From contig NZ_CP101283.1 of NCBI RefSeq assembly GCF_024298925.1, positions 2,299,001 to 2,363,000 of the forward strand: a stretch of DNA of 64,000 bases, written 5' to 3'. The position numbers were made by a program, and so were the translations under genes. Under the pieces are notes generated by a model. The model was not told the DNA's origin. It did not search any database and saw nothing but the letters and a program-made list of their open reading frames with translations. How positions within the stretch are numbered: position 1 is the first letter of the stretch; each line of letters starts with the position of its first letter. Positions 54,721-64,000 of this stretch are shown here, one piece after another. This DNA is from Phenylobacterium sp. LH3H17 (GTDB taxonomy: Bacteria > Pseudomonadota > Alphaproteobacteria > Caulobacterales > Caulobacteraceae).

Positions 54721-55842
54721 ATGGAGCTTGATGCAGTCGGCGGCGCGGCCACGGGCGGCCTGATCGGCGCGGCCATCGAGAAGCCGACCGGCCAGGCCGG
54801 GGAACACTCCAGGACCTGCACCGACTGCGGCGCCGAGGTGTCCGGACGCTTCTGCCAGAACTGCGGACAGCCGACGCACGTCCACCGCACCCTGCTGCAC
54901 CTGGGCGAAGAGCTGCTGCACGGGGTGATGCACTTCGACAGCCACATCTGGCGGACCCTGCCGCTGTTGGTCCTCAACCCCGGCAAGCTGACCCGCGAGT
55001 GGGTGCACGGGAAGCGGACGCGCTACGTCTCGCCGCTGGCCATGTTCCTGTTCACTGTTTTCGTCATGTTCATGCTGCTGAGCTTCATGCCGACCCCGGG
55101 GCAGGAGCCGGATAAGACGACCGGGGCGGCGGCGAGTTCCGGCACACGGCTCTTCAACGCCGCGAACGCCGTGAACCAGGCCGAAACCGCACTGAACGAC
55201 GCCCCTAAAGGAACCGACGCGGCCTCCGTCGCGCGGCGTGCGGCGCTGCAAGAACGAGTCGACGGCGCGCGCGCGGCCTTGGAAGAAGCCAACAAGGCGA
55301 TGGAGGACAACCCCACCCCGCCCGACGTGGCGGCCCTGAGCGCCGACTGGGCCAAGGAGGTGCGCGCCAAGGCCGAGAGCGGCGAATGGAAAGCCAATAC
55401 GGGCAACAAGGCGCTGGACGACAAGCTCAACAAAAAGCTCAAGAATCCGGAGCTGGCGCTCTACAAGATCCAGCAGACTTTCTACAAATTTTCCTTCCTG
55501 CTCGTGCCGATCTCCCTGCCCTTTGTGGCGGCGCTGTTCCTGTGGAAGCGGGGCTTCACCTTCTACGACCACGGGGTCTTCGTGCTCTATTCGCTGACCT
55601 TCATGGCGATGCTGATCATGGTCGCCGCGGCGATCGTCCGCTGGGGCGGCTCAGTGGGCGGGACAGCGGCGGCGGTCGGCCTGTGGTTCATTATCCCGGC
55701 GCACATGTTCGCCCAGCTCAAGGGCGCCTACAGCCTGGGGGTGTTCTCGACGGTCTGGCGGACCTTCGTCTTGCTGAATTTCTGCCTCATGACGCTGCTG
55801 CTGTTCCTGTTCACGGTGATCATGCTGGGCTTGACCGGCTAA
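54721..55842 (+). CDS. DUF3667-like membrane protein with N-terminal zinc ribbon
   Basis: 373 residues. A zinc ribbon with two CxxC pairs (C33, C36, C45, C48; FCQNCGQ) is followed by HRTLLHLGEELLHGVMHFD and NPGKLTREWVHGKRTRYVSPLAMFLF, the DUF3667 core. Hydrophobic segments sit near 103-123 and in the C-terminal third (about 258-275, 290-312, 318-335, 350-370), with a long charged helical linker between. Function unknown. Confidence 0.88.
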   Translation: MELDAVGGAATGGLIGAAIEKPTGQAGEHSRTCTDCGAEVSGRFCQNCGQPTHVHRTLLHLGEELLHGVMHFDSHIWRTLPLLVLNPGKLTREWVHGKRTRYVSPLAMFLFTVFVMFMLLSFMPTPGQEPDKTTGAAASSGTRLFNAANAVNQAETALNDAPKGTDAASVARRAALQERVDGARAALEEANKAMEDNPTPPDVAALSADWAKEVRAKAESGEWKANTGNKALDDKLNKKLKNPELALYKIQQTFYKFSFLLVPISLPFVAALFLWKRGFTFYDHGVFVLYSLTFMAMLIMVAAAIVRWGGSVGGTAAAVGLWFIIPAHMFAQLKGAYSLGVFSTVWRTFVLLNFCLMTLLLFLFTVIMLGLTG

Positions 55843-56086
55843 TGGCGGCGCGTTGGGGTTTTGGCGCCACAGGGGGTCAGGATGGTCCCCGGTCGTAGGA
55901 TGGGCGGTCGCAACACTCGCTGCGGCAACGCTTCCGGGGCGTAATCGAGCGAAAAATAATCCCGCCTGGGACGATTTACCCGCCGGCGCCCGGGACGCAA
56001 TCGCGCTGGACAGTCCCCGGCGCAGCAGGATTACCTCCCCCCATAACACCCCTGCCGTGCATCCGCGGCGATGCGCCGAGACCGGG

Positions 56087-58465
56087 GTGAAAACGGGAGA
56101 AGACGAACATGGCGTACAATCGCAGTGCGCGGCGGCTCAGGCGAGCCTGCTCGCGATCATCATGGCCATGCCGGCGACAGCCGCGATGGCCCAGACCGAC
56201 GTCGAAGAGCTGATCGTCACCGCGCGGAAGCGCGACGAGGCCCTGATCGACGTGCCGTTCTCGATCAATGCGCTCAGCGAAGCCAAGATGCGCGAGCGCG
56301 GCGCGACCAATATCGAGGAACTGTCGCGCAACATCGCCGGCTTCACGGTGCAGAACCTGGGGCCTGGCCAGAGCCAGGTGGCCATTCGCGGGATCTCCGC
56401 CGGCCAGATCGTCCGCGACCAGCCGGGCGTCAAGGAACAGGTCGGGGTCTATCTCGACGAGTCGGTGATATCGCTATCGCTGTTCACCCCGGACATCGAT
56501 CTGTTCGACCTCAACCGGGTCGAGGTGCTGCGGGGGCCCCAGGGCACGCTCTACGGCTCGGGCTCCTTGTCGGGCACGGTGCGCTACATCACCAACCAGC
56601 CCAACACCGCCGAGATGGAAGGCGCGGCGGAAGCGACCGTCAATAGCGTCAGGCATGGTGAGGTCGGCGGCGAACTGAAGGGCATGATCAATATCCCGCT
56701 GACCGAACAGGCGGCCCTGCGCATCGTCGGCTTCGCCACGGATTTCCCCGGCTTCATCGACGCGGTGCAACCCGGCGGGGCGACCAATGAGGACGTGAAC
56801 GGCGGCAGCCGCCTGGGCTTCCGGGCCTCACTGTTGTTCCAGCCGACCGAGAACCTCACCATCACGCCGCGGATCATCTACCAGACCATCGATGTCGATG
56901 GCTTCAACCGGGTCGACGTCTACAACTACCTCGGCAACCAATACACCACGACCCGCCCGCGGGTGACCTTGGGCGATCTGGAGCAGTTCACCCAGCTCCA
57001 GGAGAAGTTCAAGGACGAGTTCCGGCTTGGCGACGTCACCGTCCGGTACGATTTCGGCGACGTGGCCCTCACCTCGATCTCCACCTTCCAGGACCGCGAC
57101 GTTCTGGTGGTGCGCGACGCTACAGCGCTGACCGGCTCGATCACCGGCGGCTCGATCGGTCTGCCGGAAGCGGTCTTCACTCTCGACGCGCCGCTCTATG
57201 ACGAAACCAATGTGAAGTCGTTCACCCAGGAACTGCGCCTGGCCTCGGACGGCGATGGCCCGCTCCAGTGGGTGGTCGGCGGCTTCTATTCCAATGTCGA
57301 TCGCGACTACTCCCAAATCCTGGATGTGGCCGGCTTCGAGGCGGCGACCGGGATTCCGACCGCGGGCGCGCGCGCACCGAAGGACGCGCTCTACTATTCG
57401 ACCGTACCCTACAAGCAGAAGCAGTACGCGGTGTTCGGCGAAGCTACCTGGACGGTGAACGAGCGCTTGGACGTCACCGCCGGCGTCCGCTACGCCAGCT
57501 ATGAGGAAAACCGCATCCTCACCTTCGACGGCATCTTCGCCGACACCACCATCGGCGTGCCGGGCGCCACCGAGGCTGACGACTTCGCCCCGCGGGTCAT
57601 CGTCGCCTACAAGGCCACCGACGACATCACCTTCAACGCCCAGGCGTCGAAGGGCTTCCGGCTGGGCGGCATCAACGATCCGCTGAACCGTCCCCTCTGC
57701 AGCGCCGCCGATTTCGCCACCTTCAACGCGCTCTCCAAGCCCAGCTTCGACAACGAAACCGTCTGGAACTACGAGGCGGGCATGAAGGCGGAGTTCGCAG
57801 AACGGCGCGGTTCGCTCACGGTCGCGGCCTTCTATTCCGACATCGAGAACCTGCAGGCCACCATAGACGCCGGCAGTTGCTCGTCACGAGTGATCGTCAA
57901 CGTGCCGAAGGCCAAGTCCAGCGGCCTCGAGGCGGAGTTCGCCTTTCGTCTTACCGACGATTTCGACGTGGCGGCCTCGGCCTCCTTGAACAGCGCCAAG
58001 CTGAAGTCGAGCGTCAATGATGCGACCGGCGCCCCGATCCAGGGCCTGCGCGACGGCAACCGCCTTCCTACCGTGCCGAAGTTCCAAGCCGCCTTCAGCC
58101 TGAACTACGCACACGAACTGCAAGGCGGCTGGACCCCCTTCGCCAACCTCACATGGCAGTATGTCGGCGACCGGTTCACGCAGATCTCCGACCAGGAGAA
58201 CAACCCGCGGACCGTCACCCTGTTCGGCACCGGGGCGCCCACCGTATCGACGCTGAGCTTCCCGCTGGAGCTGCCGGACTATCAGGTGGTGAACCTGCGC
58301 GGCGGCGCGCGCTTCGGCAATTTCGAGGCCGCGGTCTTCGTGCAGAACCTCACCGACGAACGGGCCTTGCTCTCCATCGACCGGGAGCGCGGCCTGCGCG
58401 CCCGCTACGGCTACCAGACCAACCAGCCGCGGACGGTGGGCGTGACCCTGCGCCAGACGTTCTAG
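56087..58465 (+). CDS. TonB-dependent receptor, doubtful 5' end
   Basis: Outer-membrane active transporter. The frame has a TonB-box-like DVEELIVTARK, a plug (RGISAG ... VEVLRGPQGTLYG) and a 22-strand-type barrel ending in Phe (VGVTLRQTF). The signal core (SLLAIIMAMPATAAMAQ) is in this frame, but the best start (ATG 56109 after GGGAGAAG, product MAYNRSARRLR) is in a different frame. I give the in-frame GTG at 56087 as a placeholder; a one-base deletion near 56110-56150 would explain the mismatch. Ligand unknown. The 244 bases before it (55843-56086) hold no gene I can see. Confidence 0.85.
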   Translation: MKTGEDEHGVQSQCAAAQASLLAIIMAMPATAAMAQTDVEELIVTARKRDEALIDVPFSINALSEAKMRERGATNIEELSRNIAGFTVQNLGPGQSQVAIRGISAGQIVRDQPGVKEQVGVYLDESVISLSLFTPDIDLFDLNRVEVLRGPQGTLYGSGSLSGTVRYITNQPNTAEMEGAAEATVNSVRHGEVGGELKGMINIPLTEQAALRIVGFATDFPGFIDAVQPGGATNEDVNGGSRLGFRASLLFQPTENLTITPRIIYQTIDVDGFNRVDVYNYLGNQYTTTRPRVTLGDLEQFTQLQEKFKDEFRLGDVTVRYDFGDVALTSISTFQDRDVLVVRDATALTGSITGGSIGLPEAVFTLDAPLYDETNVKSFTQELRLASDGDGPLQWVVGGFYSNVDRDYSQILDVAGFEAATGIPTAGARAPKDALYYSTVPYKQKQYAVFGEATWTVNERLDVTAGVRYASYEENRILTFDGIFADTTIGVPGATEADDFAPRVIVAYKATDDITFNAQASKGFRLGGINDPLNRPLCSAADFATFNALSKPSFDNETVWNYEAGMKAEFAERRGSLTVAAFYSDIENLQATIDAGSCSSRVIVNVPKAKSSGLEAEFAFRLTDDFDVAASASLNSAKLKSSVNDATGAPIQGLRDGNRLPTVPKFQAAFSLNYAHELQGGWTPFANLTWQYVGDRFTQISDQENNPRTVTLFGTGAPTVSTLSFPLELPDYQVVNLRGGARFGNFEAAVFVQNLTDERALLSIDRERGLRARYGYQTNQPRTVGVTLRQTF

Positions 58466-58475
58466 GAGGCGCTAG

Positions 58476-59435
58476 CTAGAAGAACTGCGCGAGGTTGCGG
58501 CGAATCCGTTCCAGGACGGGTTCGTCGCCCTTCGGCGGCTCGAACGCCTGGCCGGTGATGGTCTCGAAGGCGCGGATATAGACCTCCGAAGTCTCCAGGA
58601 TCATCGCCTCCGGGATCTCCGGGATCGGGTCCTTGTAGGGGTCGCAGCGCTCCGCCACCCAGGCGCGGACGAAGTCCTTGTCGAAGCTCTCCGGCCGCTC
58701 GCCGGCGGCGAAGCGCTGTTCGTAGCTCCCGGCGATCCAGTAGCGGCTGGAGTCGGGGGTGTGGATCTCGTCGGCCAGGATGATTGTCCCGTCGGCGTCG
58801 GTCCCGAACTCGTACTTCGTATCGACCAGGATCAGGCCTCGCTTGGCCGCGATCTCCTGCCCCCGGGCGAACAGGGCCAGGGCATAGGTCGAGAGCTGGT
58901 CCCACTGGGCCTGGGTGAGCAGGCCCTGGGCGACGATCTCCTCGGGCGTCAGCGGCTCGTCGTGGCCGCCGTCGAAGGCCTTGGAGGTCGGCGTGATGAT
59001 CGGATGCGGAAGTTTCTGGTTGTCGCGGAGGCCGTCGGGCAAGACGTGGCCGTACATTCGGCGCTGGCCCTGCTTGTAGAGCGTCAGGATCGAGGTGCCG
59101 GTGGTTCCCGCCAGGTAGTCGCGGACCACGATCTCCACCGGCAGGATGTCCAGCCGCTTGCCGATCACCACGTTCGGGTCCGGGTAGCCGAGCACGTGAT
59201 TGGGGCAGATGTCGGCCGTCTTCTCGAACCAGAACCGGGCGGTCTGGGTCAGGACCTGGCCCTTGTAGGGGATGGCCGCCAGGATCCTGTCGAAGGCGCT
59301 CAACCGGTCGGAGGCGATGATGATCCGCCGCCCGTCGGGCAGGTCGTAATTGTCCCGCACCTTGCCGAAATAGGCGTTCGGCAGCTCGGGAATGACGGCG
59401 TCGCGAAGGACGTGGCGCAGGGCGGAGGAATCCAT
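58476..59435 (-). CDS. purC: Phosphoribosylaminoimidazole-succinocarboxamide synthase
   Basis: SAICAR synthetase of purine synthesis; the 319-residue length is of the longer class. Motifs: [11 protein letters not shown] (ATP loop), [32 protein letters not shown], and [10 protein letters not shown]. It lies 41 bases downstream of tadC on the same strand. It could be read from the pilus operon or from its own promoter. Confidence 0.97.
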   Translation of the reverse strand: MDSSALRHVLRDAVIPELPNAYFGKVRDNYDLPDGRRIIIASDRLSAFDRILAAIPYKGQVLTQTARFWFEKTADICPNHVLGYPDPNVVIGKRLDILPVEIVVRDYLAGTTGTSILTLYKQGQRRMYGHVLPDGLRDNQKLPHPIITPTSKAFDGGHDEPLTPEEIVAQGLLTQAQWDQLSTYALALFARGQEIAAKRGLILVDTKYEFGTDADGTIILADEIHTPDSSRYWIAGSYEQRFAAGERPESFDKDFVRAWVAERCDPYKDPIPEIPEAMILETSEVYIRAFETITGQAFEPPKGDEPVLERIRRNLAQFF

Positions 59436-59476
59436 GGGGCGAGCTTATCGTCCGGCCCTGCCCCGCCCCACAAGTC

Positions 59477-60436
59477 CTAGTTCACCGGACCGCCATTGCC
59501 GAAGGTCTGCGACAGGCGAACCACAGCGGGCAGCAGCAGCACGCCGAGCAGGCACGGGAAGATGAACAGGATCAGCGGCACGGTCAGCTTGACCGGCAGG
59601 GCCAGGGCCTTCTCCTCTGCCCGCAGCATCCGCTTCTGGCGCATGTCGCTGGAGAAGATGGTGAGCGTCTCGCCCAGGCTGGTGCCCATGTCTTCGGCCT
59701 GGCGCAGCATAGTGGCCAGCGCTCGGGCGTCGTCGATGCCAAGGCGGTCGGCGAAGGTCAGCCAGGCGTCCTTGCGCGACTTTCCGGCCCGAAGCTCCAG
59801 GGTCAGCATCCGCAGGTGGATAGTCAGGCGCGGATAGCGCCGCGCGAGCTCGTCGCAGACCCGGGACACTGCGGCGTCGAGGGACAGGCCCGCCTCCACC
59901 GAGGCGACCAGCAGGTCGAGCAGGTCGGGGAAGCCGTCGGAATATTCCAGCTCCCGCTCCTTCTGGCGGATCTTTAGGAACCGGTCGGGGCCAAGCAGGG
60001 CGACGATCGACAGCGCTCCGGCTACGCTGAGCGGGCCGGTGCCGCCGCCCTTCATGGCGAACGGCAGCAGCAGGATCGTGCCTATGGTCGCGAGCGCCAG
60101 CGAGATGGCGCGCGCGCCCAGATAGTAGACGGCGGCGTCGCGGTTGAAGTAGCCGGCCCGCATCAGCCGCATGCGCACGTCGGAGACCTTGGACGGGTCG
60201 CTCACCGCCGCCTGCTGGCCCAGGCGGCGCACGCCGGCGATCACGTGGCCGAAGATGCGCACCTCGCCGTGCGCCGCCGCCGGCCGCCCCGCGGCGCCCG
60301 GACCCTCGAACCGGGCGCGGCGCTGGGAGCGCACCCGCACCTCGCCGGCCAGCACGAGCAGCCCGCCGACCGCGGCGACCGAAAGCAGGACCAGCGCCAC
60401 GCCGGTGATCAGGTTCTGGAGCTGAAGCGTGTCCAT
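59477..60436 (-). CDS. tadC: Tad pilus inner-membrane protein TadC (type II secretion F family)
   Basis: 319 residues with a membrane segment near residues 12-28, two around 105-145, and one at the C-terminus (LTVPLILFIFPCLLGVLLLP). The T2SSF domain contains DLLVASVEAGLSLDAAV and MLRQAEDMGTSLGETL. With TadB it forms the platform of the Flp pilus (called cpaH in Caulobacter). One base separates it from tadB. Confidence 0.93.
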   Translation of the reverse strand: MDTLQLQNLITGVALVLLSVAAVGGLLVLAGEVRVRSQRRARFEGPGAAGRPAAAHGEVRIFGHVIAGVRRLGQQAAVSDPSKVSDVRMRLMRAGYFNRDAAVYYLGARAISLALATIGTILLLPFAMKGGGTGPLSVAGALSIVALLGPDRFLKIRQKERELEYSDGFPDLLDLLVASVEAGLSLDAAVSRVCDELARRYPRLTIHLRMLTLELRAGKSRKDAWLTFADRLGIDDARALATMLRQAEDMGTSLGETLTIFSSDMRQKRMLRAEEKALALPVKLTVPLILFIFPCLLGVLLLPAVVRLSQTFGNGGPVN

Positions 60437-60437
60437 G

Positions 60438-61397
60438 CTAGATCCGCATGGCGACCATCTTGCGCATGATGAGGTTGCCGATCACCAGCCAGACAGCGAA
60501 ACCGGCCAGGGCGATCTGGACGACCGGTTCGTCGATCACGTCGCCATAGAAATCGGGCGCCATGATTGTGATGGCGCCCGCTGCGACCAGCGGCGCGGCG
60601 CTGAGGATGGTCGCCGAGACCCGGCCCTCGGAGGTCGCCGCCTTGATCTTCAAGCGCATCCGCTGGCGCTCGCGCACTGTGTTGGCGTTGAGTTTCAGCA
60701 GACCCGTCAGGTTGCCCCCCGCCCGCTCCTGCAGGCGCACGGTGGCGGCGAACAGGTCGACGTCGGGATGCTGGCACCGCACGGACATGCGCTCGACCGC
60801 CTGCTCCAGGGTGGCGCCATAGGCGATCTCGTCTGCGGCCATGCCGAACTCCGAACCGATGGGGTCGGACATCTCCCGGCCCACCAGGGCGATGGCCGTG
60901 GGCACCGGGTGGCCCGCCTCCAGGCTGCGGACGATGATCTCGAGGCCTTGCGGCAACTGCTCGCCGAGCGCCTTCGACCGGCGTCCGGCCATGACCTTGA
61001 GGAACATTATCGGGCCGCCCAGACCCGCGACCAGGACGCCGACCGGCGCTGCGATCAGGCTCCTGGTCGCCACGAAGGCCAGGGCAGCGCCGACCACGGC
61101 GGCGATGAGCACGGCCAGCAGCCAGCGCCGGGCGTCGTAGGGCACGCCGGAGCGGACGATCAGGGCGCCCAGCCAGAGCCACCCGCCCTTGGCGTCGCCC
61201 GAGGCGTTCAGGCCTCGCTGCTTTCGCAGCTCGACCACCAGCTCGGCGATACCGGCGGTGCGCTCGGCGATCAGCAGGCGGCGGTTAACCTTGCGCTTCT
61301 GCTGGGCGGTGCGGGCCAGGCCGATCGTCGCCTGGACCGCGGCGAACACCGCGGCGAACACCAGGATCAGATAGACCCAGGAAACGTCGACTTCCAT
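60438..61397 (-). CDS. tadB: Tad pilus inner-membrane protein TadB
   Basis: 319 residues, T2SSF domain with EQLPQGLEIIVRSLEAGHPV and LTGLLKLNANTVRERQRM, an N-terminal membrane segment and C-terminal membrane helices. Partner of TadC (cpaG in Caulobacter). Its start overlaps the cpaF stop by one base. Confidence 0.93.
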   Translation of the reverse strand: MEVDVSWVYLILVFAAVFAAVQATIGLARTAQQKRKVNRRLLIAERTAGIAELVVELRKQRGLNASGDAKGGWLWLGALIVRSGVPYDARRWLLAVLIAAVVGAALAFVATRSLIAAPVGVLVAGLGGPIMFLKVMAGRRSKALGEQLPQGLEIIVRSLEAGHPVPTAIALVGREMSDPIGSEFGMAADEIAYGATLEQAVERMSVRCQHPDVDLFAATVRLQERAGGNLTGLLKLNANTVRERQRMRLKIKAATSEGRVSATILSAAPLVAAGAITIMAPDFYGDVIDEPVVQIALAGFAVWLVIGNLIMRKMVAMRI

Positions 61398-62776
61398 CAG
61401 CTCAACGCCCGCGAGGGATCGAAGTGGGCCACGTCATAGGCGATGCCGCGGCGGATCATCTCGTCCAGGCACTTCGGGCGCAGGCCGGTCGCGCGGAATT
61501 CGCCATGCACCATCCCATCGGCGGTGGTGTGGGTGCGATTGAAGACGAAGATATCCTGCATCTGCACCACCTGGCCTTCCATGCCGGTGATCTCGGTTAC
61601 GGCCATAACCTTCCGCTTGCCGTCCGACAGGCGCATCACCTGGACGATCATGCCGATCGCCGAAGCGATCTGACCGCGCATGCTCTCGGGCGTCAGCCGC
61701 ATGCCGGACATGGCCACCATCTGCTCCAGGCGGGTGATGGCGTCGCGCGGGGTATTGGCGTGGATGGTGGCCATTGAGCCCTCGTGGCCTGTGTTCATGG
61801 CCTGGAGCATGTCGAACGCCTCCTCGCCGCGCACCTCGCCCAGGATCACCCGGTCGGGACGCATGCGCAGGGCGTTCTTGACCAGCTCGCGCTGGCGGAT
61901 CTCGCCCTTACCCTCGATGTTCGGCGGCCGGGTCTCCATGCGCACCACGTGAGGCTGCTGCATCTGGAGCTCGGCGGCGTCCTCGATGGTGATCAGGCGT
62001 TCGCCATGGCTGATTGCCGCCGACAGGGCGTTGAGCATGGTGGTCTTGCCCGAGCCGGTGCCGCCCGAGATCACGGTCGAGACCCGCGCCTTGATCGCCC
62101 CGTGCAGGAAATCGGCGACGCACTGGGGCATTGCCCCGACATCCACCAGCTTTTCCAGGGTGTAGGGCTTCTTGGAGAACTTCCGGATCGAAACACAGGC
62201 GCCGTCGATCGCCACCGGGAAGATGGCGGCATTGACCCGGCTGCCGTCCGGCAGGCGGGCGTCGACCATGGGCGAGCTCTCGTCGATCCGGCGACCCACG
62301 CCGGCGACGATGCGATTGACGATACGCAGCAGGTGGTCGTTGTCGCGGAACCTGACCGGGGTCGGTTCCAGTTCGCCGCGGCGCTCCACATAGACCTGGA
62401 ACGGCCCGTTGATCAGGATGTCGTTGACGCTGTCGTCCTTGAGCAGCGGCTCGATGGGGCCAAGACCCACCATCTCGTCGTGCACCGAGGCGCCCAGTTC
62501 CTCCAGTTCGGCGGTGTTGAGCACCAGGCGCTCGTCGCGAGCGAAGTCGGCGACCAGGGACATGACCTGCTTGCGCAGCTCGCCGTCCGCCAGCCTCTCC
62601 AGCTTGGAGAGGTCCAACTCCTCGATCAGCCGGGCGTGAAGTTTCATCTTCACGTCCAGCATCTTGTTTTCCGACACCCGCTGGGCGGAGGGCTCCGGCG
62701 GCGGCGGGGGCGGCTCGGGGATATCCGGATCGATCGCCGCGGGCGCGGCGGGACGGGTGATGTTGAAGCGGCCCAT
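61397..62776 (-). CDS. cpaF: Tad pilus assembly ATPase CpaF/TadA
   Basis: 459-residue secretion ATPase that powers pilus extension and retraction. A proline-rich N-terminus (about 10-30), an N-terminal domain with [10 protein letters not shown], then Walker [11 protein letters not shown] (237-246), Asp box IEDAAELQ, Walker [10 protein letters not shown] (309-317) and His box MATIHAN. It overlaps cpaE by one base. The longer in-frame open region to 63547 is a cpaE shadow. Confidence 0.96.
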   Translation of the reverse strand: MGRFNITRPAAPAAIDPDIPEPPPPPPEPSAQRVSENKMLDVKMKLHARLIEELDLSKLERLADGELRKQVMSLVADFARDERLVLNTAELEELGASVHDEMVGLGPIEPLLKDDSVNDILINGPFQVYVERRGELEPTPVRFRDNDHLLRIVNRIVAGVGRRIDESSPMVDARLPDGSRVNAAIFPVAIDGACVSIRKFSKKPYTLEKLVDVGAMPQCVADFLHGAIKARVSTVISGGTGSGKTTMLNALSAAISHGERLITIEDAAELQMQQPHVVRMETRPPNIEGKGEIRQRELVKNALRMRPDRVILGEVRGEEAFDMLQAMNTGHEGSMATIHANTPRDAITRLEQMVAMSGMRLTPESMRGQIASAIGMIVQVMRLSDGKRKVMAVTEITGMEGQVVQMQDIFVFNRTHTTADGMVHGEFRATGLRPKCLDEMIRRGIAYDVAHFDPSRALS

Positions 62777-63951
62777 CAGGCGGCTCTCCGGGACCAGCCG
62801 GCGCGACGGTCGGTCACGCCCAGCAGACGGTCGATGAGTACGGCCACATCGCGCACGATCTTGGACTTGGGCCGGTACTGGCTGATCGGCCCGCCCAGAT
62901 TGACCGAGGCGGCGGCGGCCTCCCAGTCGGAGCTGATGCTGGCCTCGGTCTTGCGCTCCAGCGCCCGCTCGGCCTCCGCCGTCGACGGCGTGGGGCCAAA
63001 CATGCGACCAGCCAGGCGGTTCAGCACGATGCGGGTCTTGCGGCCCACCGGCAGCGCAGTCTCGATCTCTTCCGAGAGCGACCGGGCGGCCAGCAGGGCC
63101 GGCACGGTGAGCTCGGAGATCACCAGCACCTCGTCGGTGCCGGACAGCACCTCCAGAGACCAGGATCGCCGATGGCGCGGCATGTCGATGATCACGAACT
63201 CGTAGGCCTCGCAAGCGATCTCCAGGATGCGCAGCACCGCCTCGCGGGAGATCTGATCGAAGGCCATCGGGTCGCGTGGACAGGCCAGCATGTCCAGTCC
63301 CTTGGCGACCGGGGTGGTGAAGGCGGCCAGCAGGGCCGCGTCCATCCGCTCTGCCGCCGGGCCGAACTGGGCCAGGCCCATGGCCGGCGACGCCGCCAGG
63401 TAGGCGGAGGCCGCGCCATCGGCGAGGTGCAGGTCGATCAGGCAGACCCCCTGCTCCTTGGTGGTGCGGCCCGCGAGGGCGCTGGCGATCTCGATGGCGA
63501 GGGTCGTGGCCCCGGCGCCGCCGACCGCGCCGACCACCGCCCAGCACCGCGATCCCTGCCCAGGCGACACCGCCGGTTCCTGCGCCGCGCCGTCGAGCAG
63601 GGTGTAGACGGCCGCCTGCAGCTGCTCATCGGAGAACGGCTCCTCCAGCACGTCGGAATGTTTGATTCGCATGAGGGCGCGAACCAGGTTGGCGGGCAGG
63701 CGCTGGCCCACCAGCAAGGTCGGAGGCGCGTTGGCCATCGCCGCGAGGCCGGCTATGGCCTCGCCCAGAATCGCGGGGTCGGCGGCGTCCGCGTCGATCA
63801 GGATCAGGTCGACCGTGGCCGGCTGGAGATCGACGAGACGCTCCACGCCCGCCAGTTCGAAGGCCGCGCCGAACAGCGGCCCGCGCGCCAGGGGCGCCAG
63901 CGTCGTCCCAATGGCCAGGACGCGTCGGCCAAGCAGGCTCCAATGGGTCAT
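62776..63951 (-). CDS. cpaE: Tad pilus assembly/localisation protein CpaE/TadZ
   Basis: 391 residues: an N-terminal receiver-like domain (LILIDADAADP, about 45-130) and a MinD/ParA-like ATPase domain with a lysine-free deviant loop GAVGGAGATT, typical of TadZ, then IIDMPRHRRSW. It targets the pilus machinery to the cell pole. ATG 63951 is chosen; an in-frame GTG at 63972 is the alternative. A TAG at 63965-63967 may end the preceding cpaD gene, which lies outside the window. Confidence 0.9.
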   Translation of the reverse strand: MTHWSLLGRRVLAIGTTLAPLARGPLFGAAFELAGVERLVDLQPATVDLILIDADAADPAILGEAIAGLAAMANAPPTLLVGQRLPANLVRALMRIKHSDVLEEPFSDEQLQAAVYTLLDGAAQEPAVSPGQGSRCWAVVGAVGGAGATTLAIEIASALAGRTTKEQGVCLIDLHLADGAASAYLAASPAMGLAQFGPAAERMDAALLAAFTTPVAKGLDMLACPRDPMAFDQISREAVLRILEIACEAYEFVIIDMPRHRRSWSLEVLSGTDEVLVISELTVPALLAARSLSEEIETALPVGRKTRIVLNRLAGRMFGPTPSTAEAERALERKTEASISSDWEAAAASVNLGGPISQYRPKSKIVRDVAVLIDRLLGVTDRRAGWSRRAA

Positions 63952-64000
63952 CCGCGAGGTCTCGCTACACACTGCATGAGGGTCATCCCCGGGGCGACTT

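Overview
The window is GC-rich, densely packed bacterial chromosome with very short intergenic gaps and many 1-4 base start/stop overlaps. Gene content and order point to an alphaproteobacterium of the order Caulobacterales (Caulobacter/Phenylobacterium-like). This rests on a cpaE-cpaF-tadB-tadC pilus cluster, an lptF-lptG-lptD-surA-pdxA run, a fabD-fabG-acpP-fabF-mltG-yicC-gmk run, a long-form purC, a TonB-dependent receptor and a HisKA_2-type histidine kinase. The taxonomic call is inference from gene families; no rRNA or tRNA gene was seen.

Layout. 1-5.0 kb: a membrane Ser/Thr kinase cut by the window edge, a LysM lipoprotein coupled to an EAL phosphodiesterase, and RNase D. 5.1-9.3 kb: purM converging on an acyl-CoA dehydrogenase / CoA-transferase / enoyl-CoA hydratase operon. 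9.5-13.5 kb: small unknowns, ndk, an ABC-F ATPase, a K+-channel-like protein with a zinc ribbon, and a 34-residue membrane peptide. 13.5-16.5 kb: an I78 inhibitor-like lipoprotein, holC, an alpha/beta hydrolase and pepA. 16.6-23.7 kb: the LPS export and outer-membrane assembly block plus pdxA. 23.6-30 kb: a mixed stretch (DUF885 peptidase, phasin-like protein, membrane protein, GreA-like factor, FlhB-C-like protein, FliK-like protein) that separates pdxA from rsmA. 30-34.2 kb: a TSUP permease, GST, TetR regulator, YbaN and small secreted proteins.

34.3-40.3 kb: type II fatty acid synthesis with mltG, yicC and gmk on the minus strand. 40.4-42.3 kb: a REP-like palindrome, a zinc alcohol dehydrogenase and a lower-GC HEPN/AbiU2-like gene, which is the clearest acquired gene here. 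42.3-46.6 kb: an AttH-like secreted protein with an FtsX-type permease and LolD-like ATPase. 46.6-54.6 kb: thioesterase, globin, prolyl oligopeptidase, histidine kinase, an HxlR regulator divergent from an SDR/DsbA pair, small proteins and a flavoprotein. 54.7-59.4 kb: a DUF3667 membrane protein, a TonB-dependent receptor with a doubtful 5' end, and purC. 59.5-64 kb: the Tad/Cpa pilus motor genes, running off the right edge.

Most of this is core-genome housekeeping. I found no CRISPR array, insertion sequence, prophage or multi-gene defence island. The stretches most worth checking are the HEPN/AbiU2-like gene, the fliK/FlhB-C-like pair next to an atypical GreA-family factor, the possible frameshift at the TonB receptor signal peptide, the perfect 10-base inverted repeat in front of hxlR, and two AT-rich codon patches inside lptD.
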